This document shows positions 34,588 through 43,235 of a stretch of DNA of 64,000 bases, piece after piece. Position 1 is the first letter of the stretch; each line of letters begins with the position of its first letter. A program made the position numbers and the translations under genes. Origin of the DNA: Pseudorhodobacter wandonensis (lineage in GTDB: Bacteria; Pseudomonadota; Alphaproteobacteria; Rhodobacterales; Rhodobacteraceae); the NCBI RefSeq assembly GCF_001202035.1, contig NZ_LGHT01000026.1:124001-188000 (forward strand), in the 5' to 3' direction. The notes under the pieces were generated by a model. It was not told where the DNA came from, searched no databases, and worked only from the letters and a program-made list of their open reading frames with translations.

Positions 34588-36132
34588 ATGGACAGCATTT
34601 GCTTTTCAGATTTCGTATTACAGCGCCGGACACGGCAGCTTACCCGCGCTTTGGACATTGTTCCGATCGGGGCGCGCGCCTTTGATTTACTGGATTTGCT
34701 GATTACCCATCGCGAGCGGGTGGTCGGGCGTGACGAGATTATGGCCGCCGTCTGGCCCGATGTGGTGGTGGGCGAGAATAACCTGAATGTGCAGGTGGCC
34801 AATCTGCGCAAAATTCTGGGCGGGGATGCTATCCTTACCGTGCCCGGCAGGGGGTTGCGTTTCGGGCTGGAGGTTGTGCCCAGCGCGGCGCTGGCCTTGC
34901 CAGACCGGCCATCGGTGGTGGTTTTACCGTTCAACAATTTTGGCGGAGATCCTGATCTGGATTGGTTCGCTGACGGCTTTGTCGAGGATATTACGACAGA
35001 ACTGTCGCGTTTTCGCGATCTGTTCGTCGTTGCCCGCAACTCGGCCTTTGTTTATCGAGACAGGCCGCGCGATCTGCGTGCGATATCGCGCGAGTTGGGG
35101 GTGCGTTATGCGGTTGAGGGCAGCGTGCGCGCCACGGCAGACCGCGCGCGGGTGGCAGCACAACTGGTTGATGCCACGACGGGCTGTCATGTCTGGGCTG
35201 AAAATTTTGACCGGGATTTTTCGGCGTCTTTTGACACGCAGGCGCAGGTGGCGCGGGCGATTGTGACCTGCCTTGCCCCCCAGATTGACCGCGCAGAGGC
35301 CGAGCGGATAAGAGTGACGCCGATGGAAAACCTTACGGCAAGGGGTTTGGCATTGCGTGCCTGGTCGGTGGTTTCGGCGGGCGATATGACCTATGACCGC
35401 CGCGCGCGCGATGCGGCGGACGGGCTGGCGCGGCAAGCGCTTGCGCTGGACCCGATGTCGGGGGTGGCGTGGCGGGTTTTGGCGTGGGTGGCGTGGTGGC
35501 ATATCTATCACGCGACAACGCCTTCGGTGGCAGATACCCTGACCGCAGGGATCGACGCCGCAACACAGGCCATAGCCGCCGACCCGACCGATCATCACGC
35601 GCGGCGCATCCGCGGTTTGCTGCATTCCATGCACCGCAACGCCGAGGTTGGCCTGCAGGAATTGCGTCAGGCGCATGAGATGAACCCCAACTGCGCCGTG
35701 ACGCTGGCTTGGCTGGGGCTATACGAGGCGTTTAGTGGCGATGCGGACAAAGCTGTGCCGCTGACCGAGGCCGCCTTGCGGCGCAGCCCGCGTGACCCTG
35801 CGCGCGGGTCGCTTTTGGCCGCTTTGGGGTTTGCGCATTTTGCTGTCCGCAATTATCAGACTGCGGCTGAAACGGCAGATGCCGCCCTTGCCGAGGCTGT
35901 TGGCAGTGCAACGCCGCTGATCCTTGGCGCCATTGCCTGGGTCGGGGTTGGGCGGATGGACCGCGCGGCCGAGGCCTTTGAACAGGTCAGCGCGATAGCC
36001 CCGACACTGGTCGCAGCGCGGCTGGCCGGGCGTTGGCTGACCACGAACCCCGATTACCTTGCGCGTGCGCATATGTTCTTTCGCATAGCGGGTGGACTTG
36101 CCCCGCCCGAAGCGGCTGACGGTTTGCGCTAG
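34588..36132 (+). CDS. Winged-helix regulator with TolB-like and TPR regions
   Basis: A 514-residue cytoplasmic protein. Residues 1-95 form an OmpR/CadC-type winged helix (IVPIGARAFDLLDLLITHRERVV ... NNLNVQVANLRKILG). Residues 105-225 match the TolB-like segment found in adenylate-cyclase-associated regulators (VVVLPFNNFGGDPDLDWFADGFVEDITTELSR). The rest is a set of TPR-like helices (about 250-490). No receiver domain and no membrane helix are present, unlike CadC. It is probably a one-component regulator; its target is unknown. Confidence 0.75.
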   Translation: MDSICFSDFVLQRRTRQLTRALDIVPIGARAFDLLDLLITHRERVVGRDEIMAAVWPDVVVGENNLNVQVANLRKILGGDAILTVPGRGLRFGLEVVPSAALALPDRPSVVVLPFNNFGGDPDLDWFADGFVEDITTELSRFRDLFVVARNSAFVYRDRPRDLRAISRELGVRYAVEGSVRATADRARVAAQLVDATTGCHVWAENFDRDFSASFDTQAQVARAIVTCLAPQIDRAEAERIRVTPMENLTARGLALRAWSVVSAGDMTYDRRARDAADGLARQALALDPMSGVAWRVLAWVAWWHIYHATTPSVADTLTAGIDAATQAIAADPTDHHARRIRGLLHSMHRNAEVGLQELRQAHEMNPNCAVTLAWLGLYEAFSGDADKAVPLTEAALRRSPRDPARGSLLAALGFAHFAVRNYQTAAETADAALAEAVGSATPLILGAIAWVGVGRMDRAAEAFEQVSAIAPTLVAARLAGRWLTTNPDYLARAHMFFRIAGGLAPPEAADGLR

Positions 36133-36333
36133 GCCGGATTTGGCCTGCGTATCCGCGCCTTTCGTCGCTGGGGCGCGGCTGTGTTGCCGCCCGAAATACA
36201 CCTGTGGATTTAGAAGATTTTAGCCGCGCTGATAGCCGCCAAAGGCCCAGAAGCGTATGTTTGCAAGGCTGGGGTTTGGAAGGCTGGGGACAGCAGAATT
36301 CCCCGGCCAAAACAGCAATTGGGAGGAAACGAC

Positions 36334-36666
36334 ATGGCGTTCTATCTCTATCAACTTAGCTATTCGAAAGAGGCGATCAAGGCGATGGTTGCCAGCCCGT
36401 CCGACCGCGAGGCGGCGGCCCGCAAGCTGATCGAGGCGCTTGGCGGCAAGCTGCATAATCTGTTCTTTGCATTCGGGGAATATGATGTGATCTGCCTGAT
36501 CGAAGGGCCGGATGACAAGATGATGATGGCGGGCGCGGCGGCGGTTGGATCGGCGGGTACCATTTCCAAGTCGAACACTGTCAAGCTGATGACGGCGGCC
36601 GATGCGATGGCGGCGTTGGCGTTGGCTGGCAAGGTGACGGGCGCATATAAGGCGCCGCAGGGCTGA
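36334..36666 (+). CDS. GYD-domain protein
   Basis: A 110-residue protein with the GYD fold: MAFYLYQLSYSKEAIKAMVASPSDRE at the start and LGGKLHNLFFAFGEYDVICLIEGPD containing the GEYD motif that names the family. Function is unknown; the fold resembles alpha-beta dimeric stress proteins. GGAGG precedes the ATG at 36334. Confidence 0.85.
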   Translation: MAFYLYQLSYSKEAIKAMVASPSDREAAARKLIEALGGKLHNLFFAFGEYDVICLIEGPDDKMMMAGAAAVGSAGTISKSNTVKLMTAADAMAALALAGKVTGAYKAPQG

Positions 36667-36969
36667 AGGCATCTGGAAACAGAGGCGTTTGGGCGCAGCA
36701 GGCAGGGTTGACGGGGATGCGTTTTACCCTGCCCGCGTAGCCTAGGCGGAACCCTGACAGGGCGGGAGGGTAGGCGCGAGGGTATCGGCTGCCTGCCCTG
36801 AGCTGTGAAACCCGACATTGCCGAAGTACGGCGAACAGGATGGCCAATTCTGGCCGTTTCAGATGGACGGCGCCTGCGCGCACGCAGGTGGCGAAACTGG
36901 CACACGCGTCTGCGCGGGCAACAAGAACACAGGTAATAGTGACACAACCTATTGATTTGGAGTGGCAAA
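36667..36969. other. GC-rich spacer between the GYD gene and the methyltransferase gene
   Basis: About 300 bases with several short complementary stretches, for example GGCAGGGT near 36701 with ACCCTGCC near 36726. Frames open on the minus strand here look like shadows. I identify no gene and no recognised RNA family. Confidence 0.4.
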
Positions 36970-37758
36970 ATGGCGGGAACATCAGAAACCAATGGCCGTC
37001 TGTGGGGCGCACAAGCGCGTGACTGGGCCGATATTCAAGAGGGTCAGTTCGCCGCCGCCTATCACGCGGTGCTGGCCCATGCCGGTGTGCGGCAGGGCAC
37101 CCGGCATATGGACGCGGGCTGTGGAGCGGGGATGGCGGCGTCTCTTTCGGCCTCATTAGGGGCGCAGGTTTCGGGGATCGATGCGGCCGAAGGGATGCTG
37201 GCGATTGCCCGTGAACGCACGCCAAGCGGTGATTTCCGGCAAGGCGATCTGGAGGCGCTGCCTTTTGATGATGACGCCTTTGACCTGGTGACCGGTTTCA
37301 ACGCGTTCCAGTTTGCAAGCGACCCCGCCAAGGCCCTGCGCGAGGCGGGGCGCGTCACCCGCCCTGGCGGTATGGTCGTCGTCACCACGTGGGGCGACCC
37401 AGTCGGCATGGATGCGGCGACGCTGATCATGGCAATGAGGCCGATGCTGCCCCCTGCCCCGCCCGGCAGCCCCGGCCCTTTTGCCCTGTCGGACGTGACA
37501 GCGCTGCGGGCCTTTGCCGAAAAGGCGGGGCTGGCGCCGGTGACGGTGTTCGACGTGGATTCGCCCTGGTATTACCGCGATGAGGCGACGGCGCTGCGTG
37601 GCTTTGGGGCCGCAGGCATTGCGACGCTGGCCAAAGAGCGCGTCGGTGAAGCCGCTTTCGACACAGCAATCAGCGCTGCGCTGGCCCCGTTCCGTCAGGC
37701 TGATGGCAGCATGCGGCTTGGCGCAAAAGCGCGGTGCCTTGTCGCCACGCCCAAGTGA
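36970..37758 (+). CDS. Class I SAM-dependent methyltransferase
   Basis: A 262-residue methyltransferase of the Methyltransf_11 group. Motif I is MDAGCGAGMAASLSA, motif post-I ends GIDAAEGMLAIA, the acidic strand is FDDDAFDLVTGFNAFQF, and AGRVTRPGGMVVVTTWG is motif III. ATG 36970 is preferred over TTG 36952 because TTGGAG lies just upstream. Substrate unknown; relatives act on small molecules or quinone precursors. Confidence 0.82.
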   Translation: MAGTSETNGRLWGAQARDWADIQEGQFAAAYHAVLAHAGVRQGTRHMDAGCGAGMAASLSASLGAQVSGIDAAEGMLAIARERTPSGDFRQGDLEALPFDDDAFDLVTGFNAFQFASDPAKALREAGRVTRPGGMVVVTTWGDPVGMDAATLIMAMRPMLPPAPPGSPGPFALSDVTALRAFAEKAGLAPVTVFDVDSPWYYRDEATALRGFGAAGIATLAKERVGEAAFDTAISAALAPFRQADGSMRLGAKARCLVATPK

Positions 37759-38152
37759 TCTGACGAGCCGCGCTGCATGCAGGTTGCCGCTATGCGGTGC
37801 AAGCTGGCAGGCGGCAGTTCAGGGCGCGCTGGCCATTTGTCGGCGCGGCTTTTTGGCTGCAGGTTCATTTTGCCGCGTCCTGACTATATCGCGTCCTGAC
37901 TATGCCCCGTCTAGAATACTCCCCATCTGGCGGCTTTCGGCCGCCTTGCGGTTTTCGTTTCTTGTGCCTTTGGCCAATCAGGGCCAAGGTCTGGGGCGGC
38001 GCTATTGCCTGAAAACCCGTGCGCTGGCATTTGTGCGTTGGGTGCCCCTGCCTGTGTTATGCTGTGCAGTGCTATGCTATGCAAGGCCATGCTCTGGCAT
38101 GCCGTTTTCCATCATATTGGTCACTTTGACCTGACTATTACGGATTCTGGGT
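37759..38152. other. Long spacer before choX with short direct repeats
   Basis: No convincing gene is present. A 13-bp direct repeat GCGTCCTGACTAT occurs at 37875-37887 and 37891-37903, and its 3' half CTGACTAT recurs at 38131-38138. A run rich in ATGC tetramers lies at 38059-38102. These may be regulatory or simply remnants. Confidence 0.4.
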
Positions 38153-38198
38153 TGTCAGAGCCGCCGATTCACTCTTTATTGACTCACCACTCAATAAA
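38153..38198 (+). promoter_or_regulatory. Candidate choX promoter with 8-bp dyad
   Basis: TTTATTGA (38175-38182) and TCAATAAA (38191-38198) form a perfect inverted repeat around 8 bases, of the kind bound by TetR proteins such as BetI. TTGTCA (38153-38158) and TTTATT (38175-38180) could serve as -35 and -10 with a 16-base spacer, so the dyad would cover the -10 and block transcription. The regulator gene is not in the window. Confidence 0.45.
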
Positions 38199-38224
38199 AA
38201 CAAAACGAGACTAGGGAGACCAAG

Positions 38225-39148
38225 ATGAACCTTAAATCAACATTATCCGCTCTTGCAATCTGTGCTGCAGGCCCCGCGCTGGCCGATTGTGGCACTGTTC
38301 GTTTTTCTGATGTCGGCTGGACCGATATTACCGCGACCACGGCCACGACATCCATTCTGCTTCAGGCGCTTGGCTATAAAACCTCTACCGATATTCTGTC
38401 TGTGCCAATCACTTATGCGTCGATGGCGCAGGGTGATATTGATGTATTCCTGGGCAACTGGATGCCGACGATGGAAGGCGATATTGCCAGTTACCGCGAG
38501 GCGGGCACCGTTGACACTGTGCGCACCAATCTGGAAGGCGCGAAATACACGCTGGCAACCAATGCCGCAGGTGTTGCGGCAGGCATCACCGATTTTGCCT
38601 CGATTGCGCAGGCCAAAGACGCGCTGGATGGCAATATCTATGGCATCGAGGCCGGCAATGACGGCAACCGTCTGATTCAGGATATGATCGACGCCAATGC
38701 TTTTGGTCTGGACGGGTTTAACGTGGTCGAAAGTTCCGAACAGGGCATGTTGGCGCAGGTTGAGCGTGCGGATGACCGCAACGAGCCGGTTGTGTTTCTG
38801 GGCTGGGAACCCCATCCGATGAACGCGAATTTCAAGCTGACCTATCTGCCCGGCGGTGACGATTATTTCGGTGCCGACCTTGGCGGCGCAATTGTCGCCA
38901 CCAACACCCGCGCGGGCTATGTTGCGGAATGCCCGAACACCGGCAAGCTGTTGCAAAACCTGTCTTTCTCGTTGTCGATGGAGAACGAGATCATGGGGGC
39001 CATTCTGAACGACAAGGTCGAGCCTGACGCTGCCGCAAAGGCATGGCTTGCGGCCAATACCGCTGCCTGGACACCGTGGCTGGATGGTGTGACGACCATT
39101 GATGGTGGCGACGCCGTCGCTGCAGTAACCGCCGCTTTGGCAAAGTAA
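38225..39148 (+). CDS. choX: Choline ABC transporter substrate-binding protein
   Basis: A 307-residue periplasmic binding protein with a signal peptide (about residues 1-20, ending GPALA-DC). The body matches the ChoX/OpuAC family: VRFSDVGWTDITATTATTSILLQALGY, DVFLGNWMPTMEGDI and VFLGWEPHPMN, which supply the aromatic residues of the quaternary-amine box. It heads the choXWV operon, with GGGAG before the ATG. Expected ligand choline, possibly also betaine. Confidence 0.92.
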   Translation: MNLKSTLSALAICAAGPALADCGTVRFSDVGWTDITATTATTSILLQALGYKTSTDILSVPITYASMAQGDIDVFLGNWMPTMEGDIASYREAGTVDTVRTNLEGAKYTLATNAAGVAAGITDFASIAQAKDALDGNIYGIEAGNDGNRLIQDMIDANAFGLDGFNVVESSEQGMLAQVERADDRNEPVVFLGWEPHPMNANFKLTYLPGGDDYFGADLGGAIVATNTRAGYVAECPNTGKLLQNLSFSLSMENEIMGAILNDKVEPDAAAKAWLAANTAAWTPWLDGVTTIDGGDAVAAVTAALAK

Positions 39149-39153
39149 ACACC

Positions 39154-39182
39154 AAAGGGGGCCACCAGTTGGCCCCCTTTTT
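39154..39182 (+). terminator. Hairpin with T-tract between choX and choW
   Basis: AAAGGGGGCCA (39154-39164) pairs perfectly with TGGCCCCCTTT (39170-39180), followed by more T residues. It is a classical intrinsic terminator shape placed inside the operon, where it would reduce choW-choV expression relative to the abundantly needed binding protein. Confidence 0.75.
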
Positions 39183-39200
39183 ACCGATAGGGGAATATGG

Positions 39201-40031
39201 ATGAACTGGTTGACAGATTACAAGATTCCGGTCGGGGATTGGTCTGAAAGCATTGTCGATTGGTTGAAATCCAACGGACGGCCCGCATTTGACCTGCTGA
39301 GCGACGGGCTGAACTGGATGATCGACGGAATTGTCTGGAGCCTGCAAACCCCGCCCTCTTGGGTCATTGTCATCCTGTTTCTGGCGCTGACTTGGGTGCT
39401 GCAACGGTCTTGGAAGGTTTGCCTGCTGGTTCTTGCCTGCCTGTTTTTCGTAATCAATCAGGGCTATTGGGACGAAACGACCGACAGCCTTGCGCTGGTG
39501 GTTTCGTCTTGTGTGGTCTGCATGGGGCTGGGCGTGCCGATTGGCATCTTTCTGGCGCACCGGCCGCGGGCCTATCAATCGCTTAGCCCGATTCTCGATC
39601 TGATGCAGACGCTGCCGGCCTTTGTGTATCTGATCCCTGCCATTGTGTTTTTCGGGTTGGGCATGGTGCCCGGCCTGTTCGCCACGGTTATTTTCGTGCT
39701 GCCCGCCCCGATCAGGCTGACGTATCTGGGCGTGTCAAAAACCCCGACCGGCTTGCTTGAAGCCGCCGAGGCCTTTGGCGCCACGCCATCGCAAAAGCTG
39801 TGGAAGGTTGAATTGCCCTATGCTTTCCCGCAGATCATGGCGGGGCTTAATCAGGTTATCATGCTGTCGCTCTCGATGGTTGTGATCTCGGCCTATGTTG
39901 GCGCGAATGGATTGGGCAAGCCTGTTGTGCAGGCCTTGGGGCGCAATGATCCGGGCTTGGGGTTTGAATCGGGATTTGTGATTGTGGCAGTGGCGATCTT
40001 GCTTGACCGTATGCTGAGGGTGAATAAATGA
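39201..40031 (+). CDS. choW: Choline ABC transporter permease
   Basis: A 276-residue inner-membrane permease of the ProW/OpuAB type. It has an amphipathic N-terminal region, at least five hydrophobic segments, and the EAA loop EAAEAFGATPSQKLWKVELPYAFPQIMAGL that contacts the ATPase. A good ribosome site lies near the ATG. It overlaps choV by 4 bases. Confidence 0.92.
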   Translation: MNWLTDYKIPVGDWSESIVDWLKSNGRPAFDLLSDGLNWMIDGIVWSLQTPPSWVIVILFLALTWVLQRSWKVCLLVLACLFFVINQGYWDETTDSLALVVSSCVVCMGLGVPIGIFLAHRPRAYQSLSPILDLMQTLPAFVYLIPAIVFFGLGMVPGLFATVIFVLPAPIRLTYLGVSKTPTGLLEAAEAFGATPSQKLWKVELPYAFPQIMAGLNQVIMLSLSMVVISAYVGANGLGKPVVQALGRNDPGLGFESGFVIVAVAILLDRMLRVNK

Positions 40032-41041
40032 GCGCGGTAGTCTTTGACAACGTATCGATCGTCTTTGGCGATGACCCGCAATCGGCCTTGCCCTTGATGG
40101 ACCAAGGGATGGAGCGCGCCGAAATCCGCGCGCAAACCGGGCAGGTTCTGGGTGTGCATAATTGCTCGCTGAGTGTTGAGCCGGGTGAAATTCTGGTTTT
40201 GATGGGGCTGTCAGGGTCGGGGAAATCGACGCTGTTGCGGGCCGTGAACGGATTGAATCCGGTGATCAGGGGTGATGTGCAGATCAATGTTGACGATTGG
40301 TCTTGTGCCATCAACAGCTGCACCGCGGCCGAGCTGCGGCGTGTGCGGCGTGAATGCGTTTCGATGGTTTTCCAGCAATTCGGGTTGCTGCCGTGGCGCA
40401 CTGTGCGCGACAATGTCGGCTTGGGGCTTGAGCTGTCAGGCATGGGCAAAGCCGAGCGCAACAAGCGCGTTGATGAGGAATTGGGGCTGGTCGGGCTTGC
40501 CGATCGCGCCGATGCGCTGGTTGGGGAATTGTCGGGCGGGATGCAGCAACGGGTTGGCCTTGCCCGCGCCTTTACGACCGATGCGCCGATTTTGCTGATG
40601 GATGAGCCGTTCTCGGCGCTCGACCCGCTGATCCGCAGCAAATTGCAGGACGAGTTGCTGGATTTGCAGCGCAAACGCAACCGCACCATCATCTTTGTCA
40701 GCCATGATCTGGACGAGGCTTTCAAGATCGGCAACCGCATTGCCATAATGGAAGGCGGGCGCATCGTGCAATGCGGCACCCCGCGCGATATTTTCACCAA
40801 TCCGATCAATGAATACGTGGCCGAATTCGTGACCCATATGAACCCGCTGGGGGTGTTGACCGCGCGGGATGTCATGATGGCGGGCACGTCAGATGGCCCC
40901 TTGGTTGAGGCCGAGACGCCGGTTCAGGAAGTTATCCAGCAAATTGCTGACGGTGCGCTGCAAGTTGTAAAAGACGGCAAGGTGATCGGCCAGATAACCC
41001 AAGCGTCGATTCTGGCGCGTCTGGCACCGCAGCAAGGCTGA
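40028..41041 (+). CDS. choV: Choline ABC transporter ATPase
   Basis: A 337-residue ATPase of the ProV/OpuAA family. Walker A is MGLSGSGKSTLLRAVNGLNPV, the signature LSGGMQQRVGLARA, Walker B ILLMDEPFSALDPL, and the H-loop IFVSHDLDEA. The N-terminal extension before the ABC domain and a C-terminal CBS-like tail are usual. It completes the choXWV importer, which supplies choline for osmoprotection or catabolism. Confidence 0.92.
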   Translation: MSAVVFDNVSIVFGDDPQSALPLMDQGMERAEIRAQTGQVLGVHNCSLSVEPGEILVLMGLSGSGKSTLLRAVNGLNPVIRGDVQINVDDWSCAINSCTAAELRRVRRECVSMVFQQFGLLPWRTVRDNVGLGLELSGMGKAERNKRVDEELGLVGLADRADALVGELSGGMQQRVGLARAFTTDAPILLMDEPFSALDPLIRSKLQDELLDLQRKRNRTIIFVSHDLDEAFKIGNRIAIMEGGRIVQCGTPRDIFTNPINEYVAEFVTHMNPLGVLTARDVMMAGTSDGPLVEAETPVQEVIQQIADGALQVVKDGKVIGQITQASILARLAPQQG

Positions 41042-41148
41042 GGCGCGCGAAGGGGATAGCGCGGGGAATGGGGTGCGCCAATTCTGTGGCAAAGCCAGAG
41101 TAGCGTTTCAACAGCCCTTGGCTGGGCAATCTGGGCGGTTGCGCGATG

Positions 41149-42222
41149 TTAGATCCTAATCAGATGGTTATCCCATGCTCTGTTTGACCGACTGTGGGAT
41201 ACGGGCATGTCATCAACCATATTCAGAAAAGTGCCGAACCCGTCAGTCATCACCAAAGCCCTGTCGACGGCAGACAAACCGCAGACATCCGGCCGCGCGC
41301 GCATTTTGATGTAATTGCCCTCGGTGTCAAAGATTTGCACCTGACCGCCCTTTGGCGAGGAAATTGCGACAAACCGATCGGAGTCGAAAACCGCGACAGA
41401 ACCGGCATATCCCTGCATTGCGTCATGTTCCGCTTGCGGGGCCATGGCCAGAATTGGCTTGCCCGCCCCAAGCTGGTGCAAGCCCAAAAGCGCAGGGCTG
41501 GTTGCGATATCGCCCTCCCACTGCATTGCAAAGGCTATCTGCCCTTGCTTTGTCACCGACAGGTGCCGGATCGAGGCTTTGCTCGCATCCGGGGCAAGGC
41601 GTACCTGTTGCACAATGGTTCCGTCCGGTTCCACATAGGTCAGGTTGGGCGCCATCGTATCGAGGTTCAGCTTGTTCCGATCGCCGGGCCCGGTCCGAAT
41701 GCCGCCATTTGCGACAGCCAGCGTTTCGGCACCCGGAAGCCGCAGAATTTCATGTGGCCCAATTCCGCCAGAAGCGATTTCCCCCATTCGGGTATAGTCT
41801 GCGCGGCGCGACCAAAGCCCGATCCGGCCTTCGCCGGTTTCGGCAACCACTTCAGACGTGTAAAGCGTGTCGCCGTCCAGAGAGAACGCCCCGTGGCCGT
41901 TGAATTCGTGACCGGGAGGCGTGGCAAGGGTGCGGATCGCGGCGCCGGTCGCACAGTTGATGACCAAGGCATAGGTGCCGGGGCGCCGGGCAAATGCAAC
42001 GGCTTCGGGGCGGGTCGGATGGGCGGTGGCCGCATGGCCACGTGCCGGCAGTGCAACGCGAAAGCAATCCTCGCCCTGACTGGTCAGGCCGAACAGGGCA
42101 TAGCCTCCATCCGGTTCGCGCGCGGCGGCGACAAATGTCGGGTTGCCAGCGTCTGCCCATGACAAGGTTGGAATTGTCCCCGCAGCCAGAAGGCCACCTA
42201 GAAAACCGCGCCGTGTCGTCAT
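41149..42222 (-). CDS. DUF1513 protein (Tat-exported, beta-propeller-like)
   Basis: A 357-residue periplasmic protein. MTTRRGFLGGLLAAGTIPTLSWA is a twin-arginine signal peptide. The mature part has repeated beta strands and the motifs HEFNGHGAFSLDGDTLYTSE and GGIGPHEILRLPGAETLAVANGGI typical of DUF1513. The family nearly always follows imelysin and di-heme oxidoreductase genes in iron-regulated clusters, as here. Molecular role unknown. Last gene of the minus-strand unit. Confidence 0.85.
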   Translation of the reverse strand: MTTRRGFLGGLLAAGTIPTLSWADAGNPTFVAAAREPDGGYALFGLTSQGEDCFRVALPARGHAATAHPTRPEAVAFARRPGTYALVINCATGAAIRTLATPPGHEFNGHGAFSLDGDTLYTSEVVAETGEGRIGLWSRRADYTRMGEIASGGIGPHEILRLPGAETLAVANGGIRTGPGDRNKLNLDTMAPNLTYVEPDGTIVQQVRLAPDASKASIRHLSVTKQGQIAFAMQWEGDIATSPALLGLHQLGAGKPILAMAPQAEHDAMQGYAGSVAVFDSDRFVAISSPKGGQVQIFDTEGNYIKMRARPDVCGLSAVDRALVMTDGFGTFLNMVDDMPVSHSRSNRAWDNHLIRI

Positions 42223-42226
42223 TTTC

Positions 42227-43234
42227 TCAGTCTCCGTCCAAGGCGTTCAGCCCCATTGTCACGCCCAAAGCCGTGCTAAACTCTTTGTTAACCGTGCCGC
42301 GCAAAAGGGTGATGCCGGTTTGCACTGCTTCCAGTTTAAAGCGGGATGCCGGATCATCGACCCCTGAAAAATCCGGATCGTCCAGTTCAGATACCATCCA
42401 ACGCAGGCGCTGAAAATCCTCGCGGGTGCCGACTGCCGCGTTCTCATCCGCGACAAGGGCCAAGGCCAGTTTTTCGTGATTTTCGAGCGACAGCGCCAGA
42501 TTTCGTTGCGACCGTGCCGACAAGCGCCCTTCGGCACGCAATGCGCGCGGCTTGTCAAAGGTTCCCAGCGGAAGCCCCAGCCGTTCATTTACGTCAAACT
42601 GCAGACTGGTCAGCAGGGCCGTGAAAAGCACTTGCCGCGCCTCGGAGGTATCGAGAAAGCGGGTGTTTTGCGCAGAACCGGCGGTGCGCATGACTGTCAC
42701 AAAATCGCTTTCCCAGGTGGTTTTCACCTCGGCACCGATATTGGCAAGATCGGCCGAGGCTGCCCTGACCAGACCGCATCCGGGATCTGCGGTGGTGTAG
42801 CCGTTGAAATCCGGGTCGAATAGCATCGTCTCAATGGCATATAGCCCGCGGGCAGACACCGGTTCATCATGATATTGTTCAGGGGTTTGCAGAATCTTGT
42901 CCTGACCGGACAGGATGCGGCCAAGGGCACGTTGACGATGTCCCGCTATGTCGGGCCAAAAGGCGATAATCTGACGCCTGGAGGCTTCTTCCAACGGCCC
43001 TACCCGCAGGTCCTGAATGCCGAACCATGCATCCATCGCACCGTTCCAAGCGGAAATTAGGTCGGGGTTTTGGGGTGTGCAATCCTTTTGCGCGGCCTGT
43101 GCAAGCGTCGCGGTCTTTTCGGCAAAATCCTCGACTCCGGGTAAAACCACCTTTGTCAAAACCCTGTCAACAGGATCGTCCGCTTTGGCCTGAAGCGGCA
43201 TGAGCAGCAGGGCTATGAGAGCAAATTGGCGCAT
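42227..43234 (-). CDS. Imelysin-family periplasmic protein (second copy)
   Basis: A 335-residue protein with a signal peptide (MRQFALIALLLMPLQAKA) and an all-helical imelysin/EfeO-M75-type body. The characteristic short motif GLYAIETMLFDPDF corresponds to the GxHxxE position, but the histidine is replaced (GLYAIE), so the metal site may differ from the first imelysin. ATG 43234 follows the upstream stop by one base; a longer frame to 43345 lies inside the neighbouring gene. Confidence 0.82.
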   Translation of the reverse strand: MRQFALIALLLMPLQAKADDPVDRVLTKVVLPGVEDFAEKTATLAQAAQKDCTPQNPDLISAWNGAMDAWFGIQDLRVGPLEEASRRQIIAFWPDIAGHRQRALGRILSGQDKILQTPEQYHDEPVSARGLYAIETMLFDPDFNGYTTADPGCGLVRAASADLANIGAEVKTTWESDFVTVMRTAGSAQNTRFLDTSEARQVLFTALLTSLQFDVNERLGLPLGTFDKPRALRAEGRLSARSQRNLALSLENHEKLALALVADENAAVGTREDFQRLRWMVSELDDPDFSGVDDPASRFKLEAVQTGITLLRGTVNKEFSTALGVTMGLNALDGD

Positions 43235-43235
43235 G

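Noticed and set aside
37875-37903. 13-bp direct repeat before choX considered as a transposon target duplication
   Set aside because: The copies are only 16 bases apart with no element between or around them.
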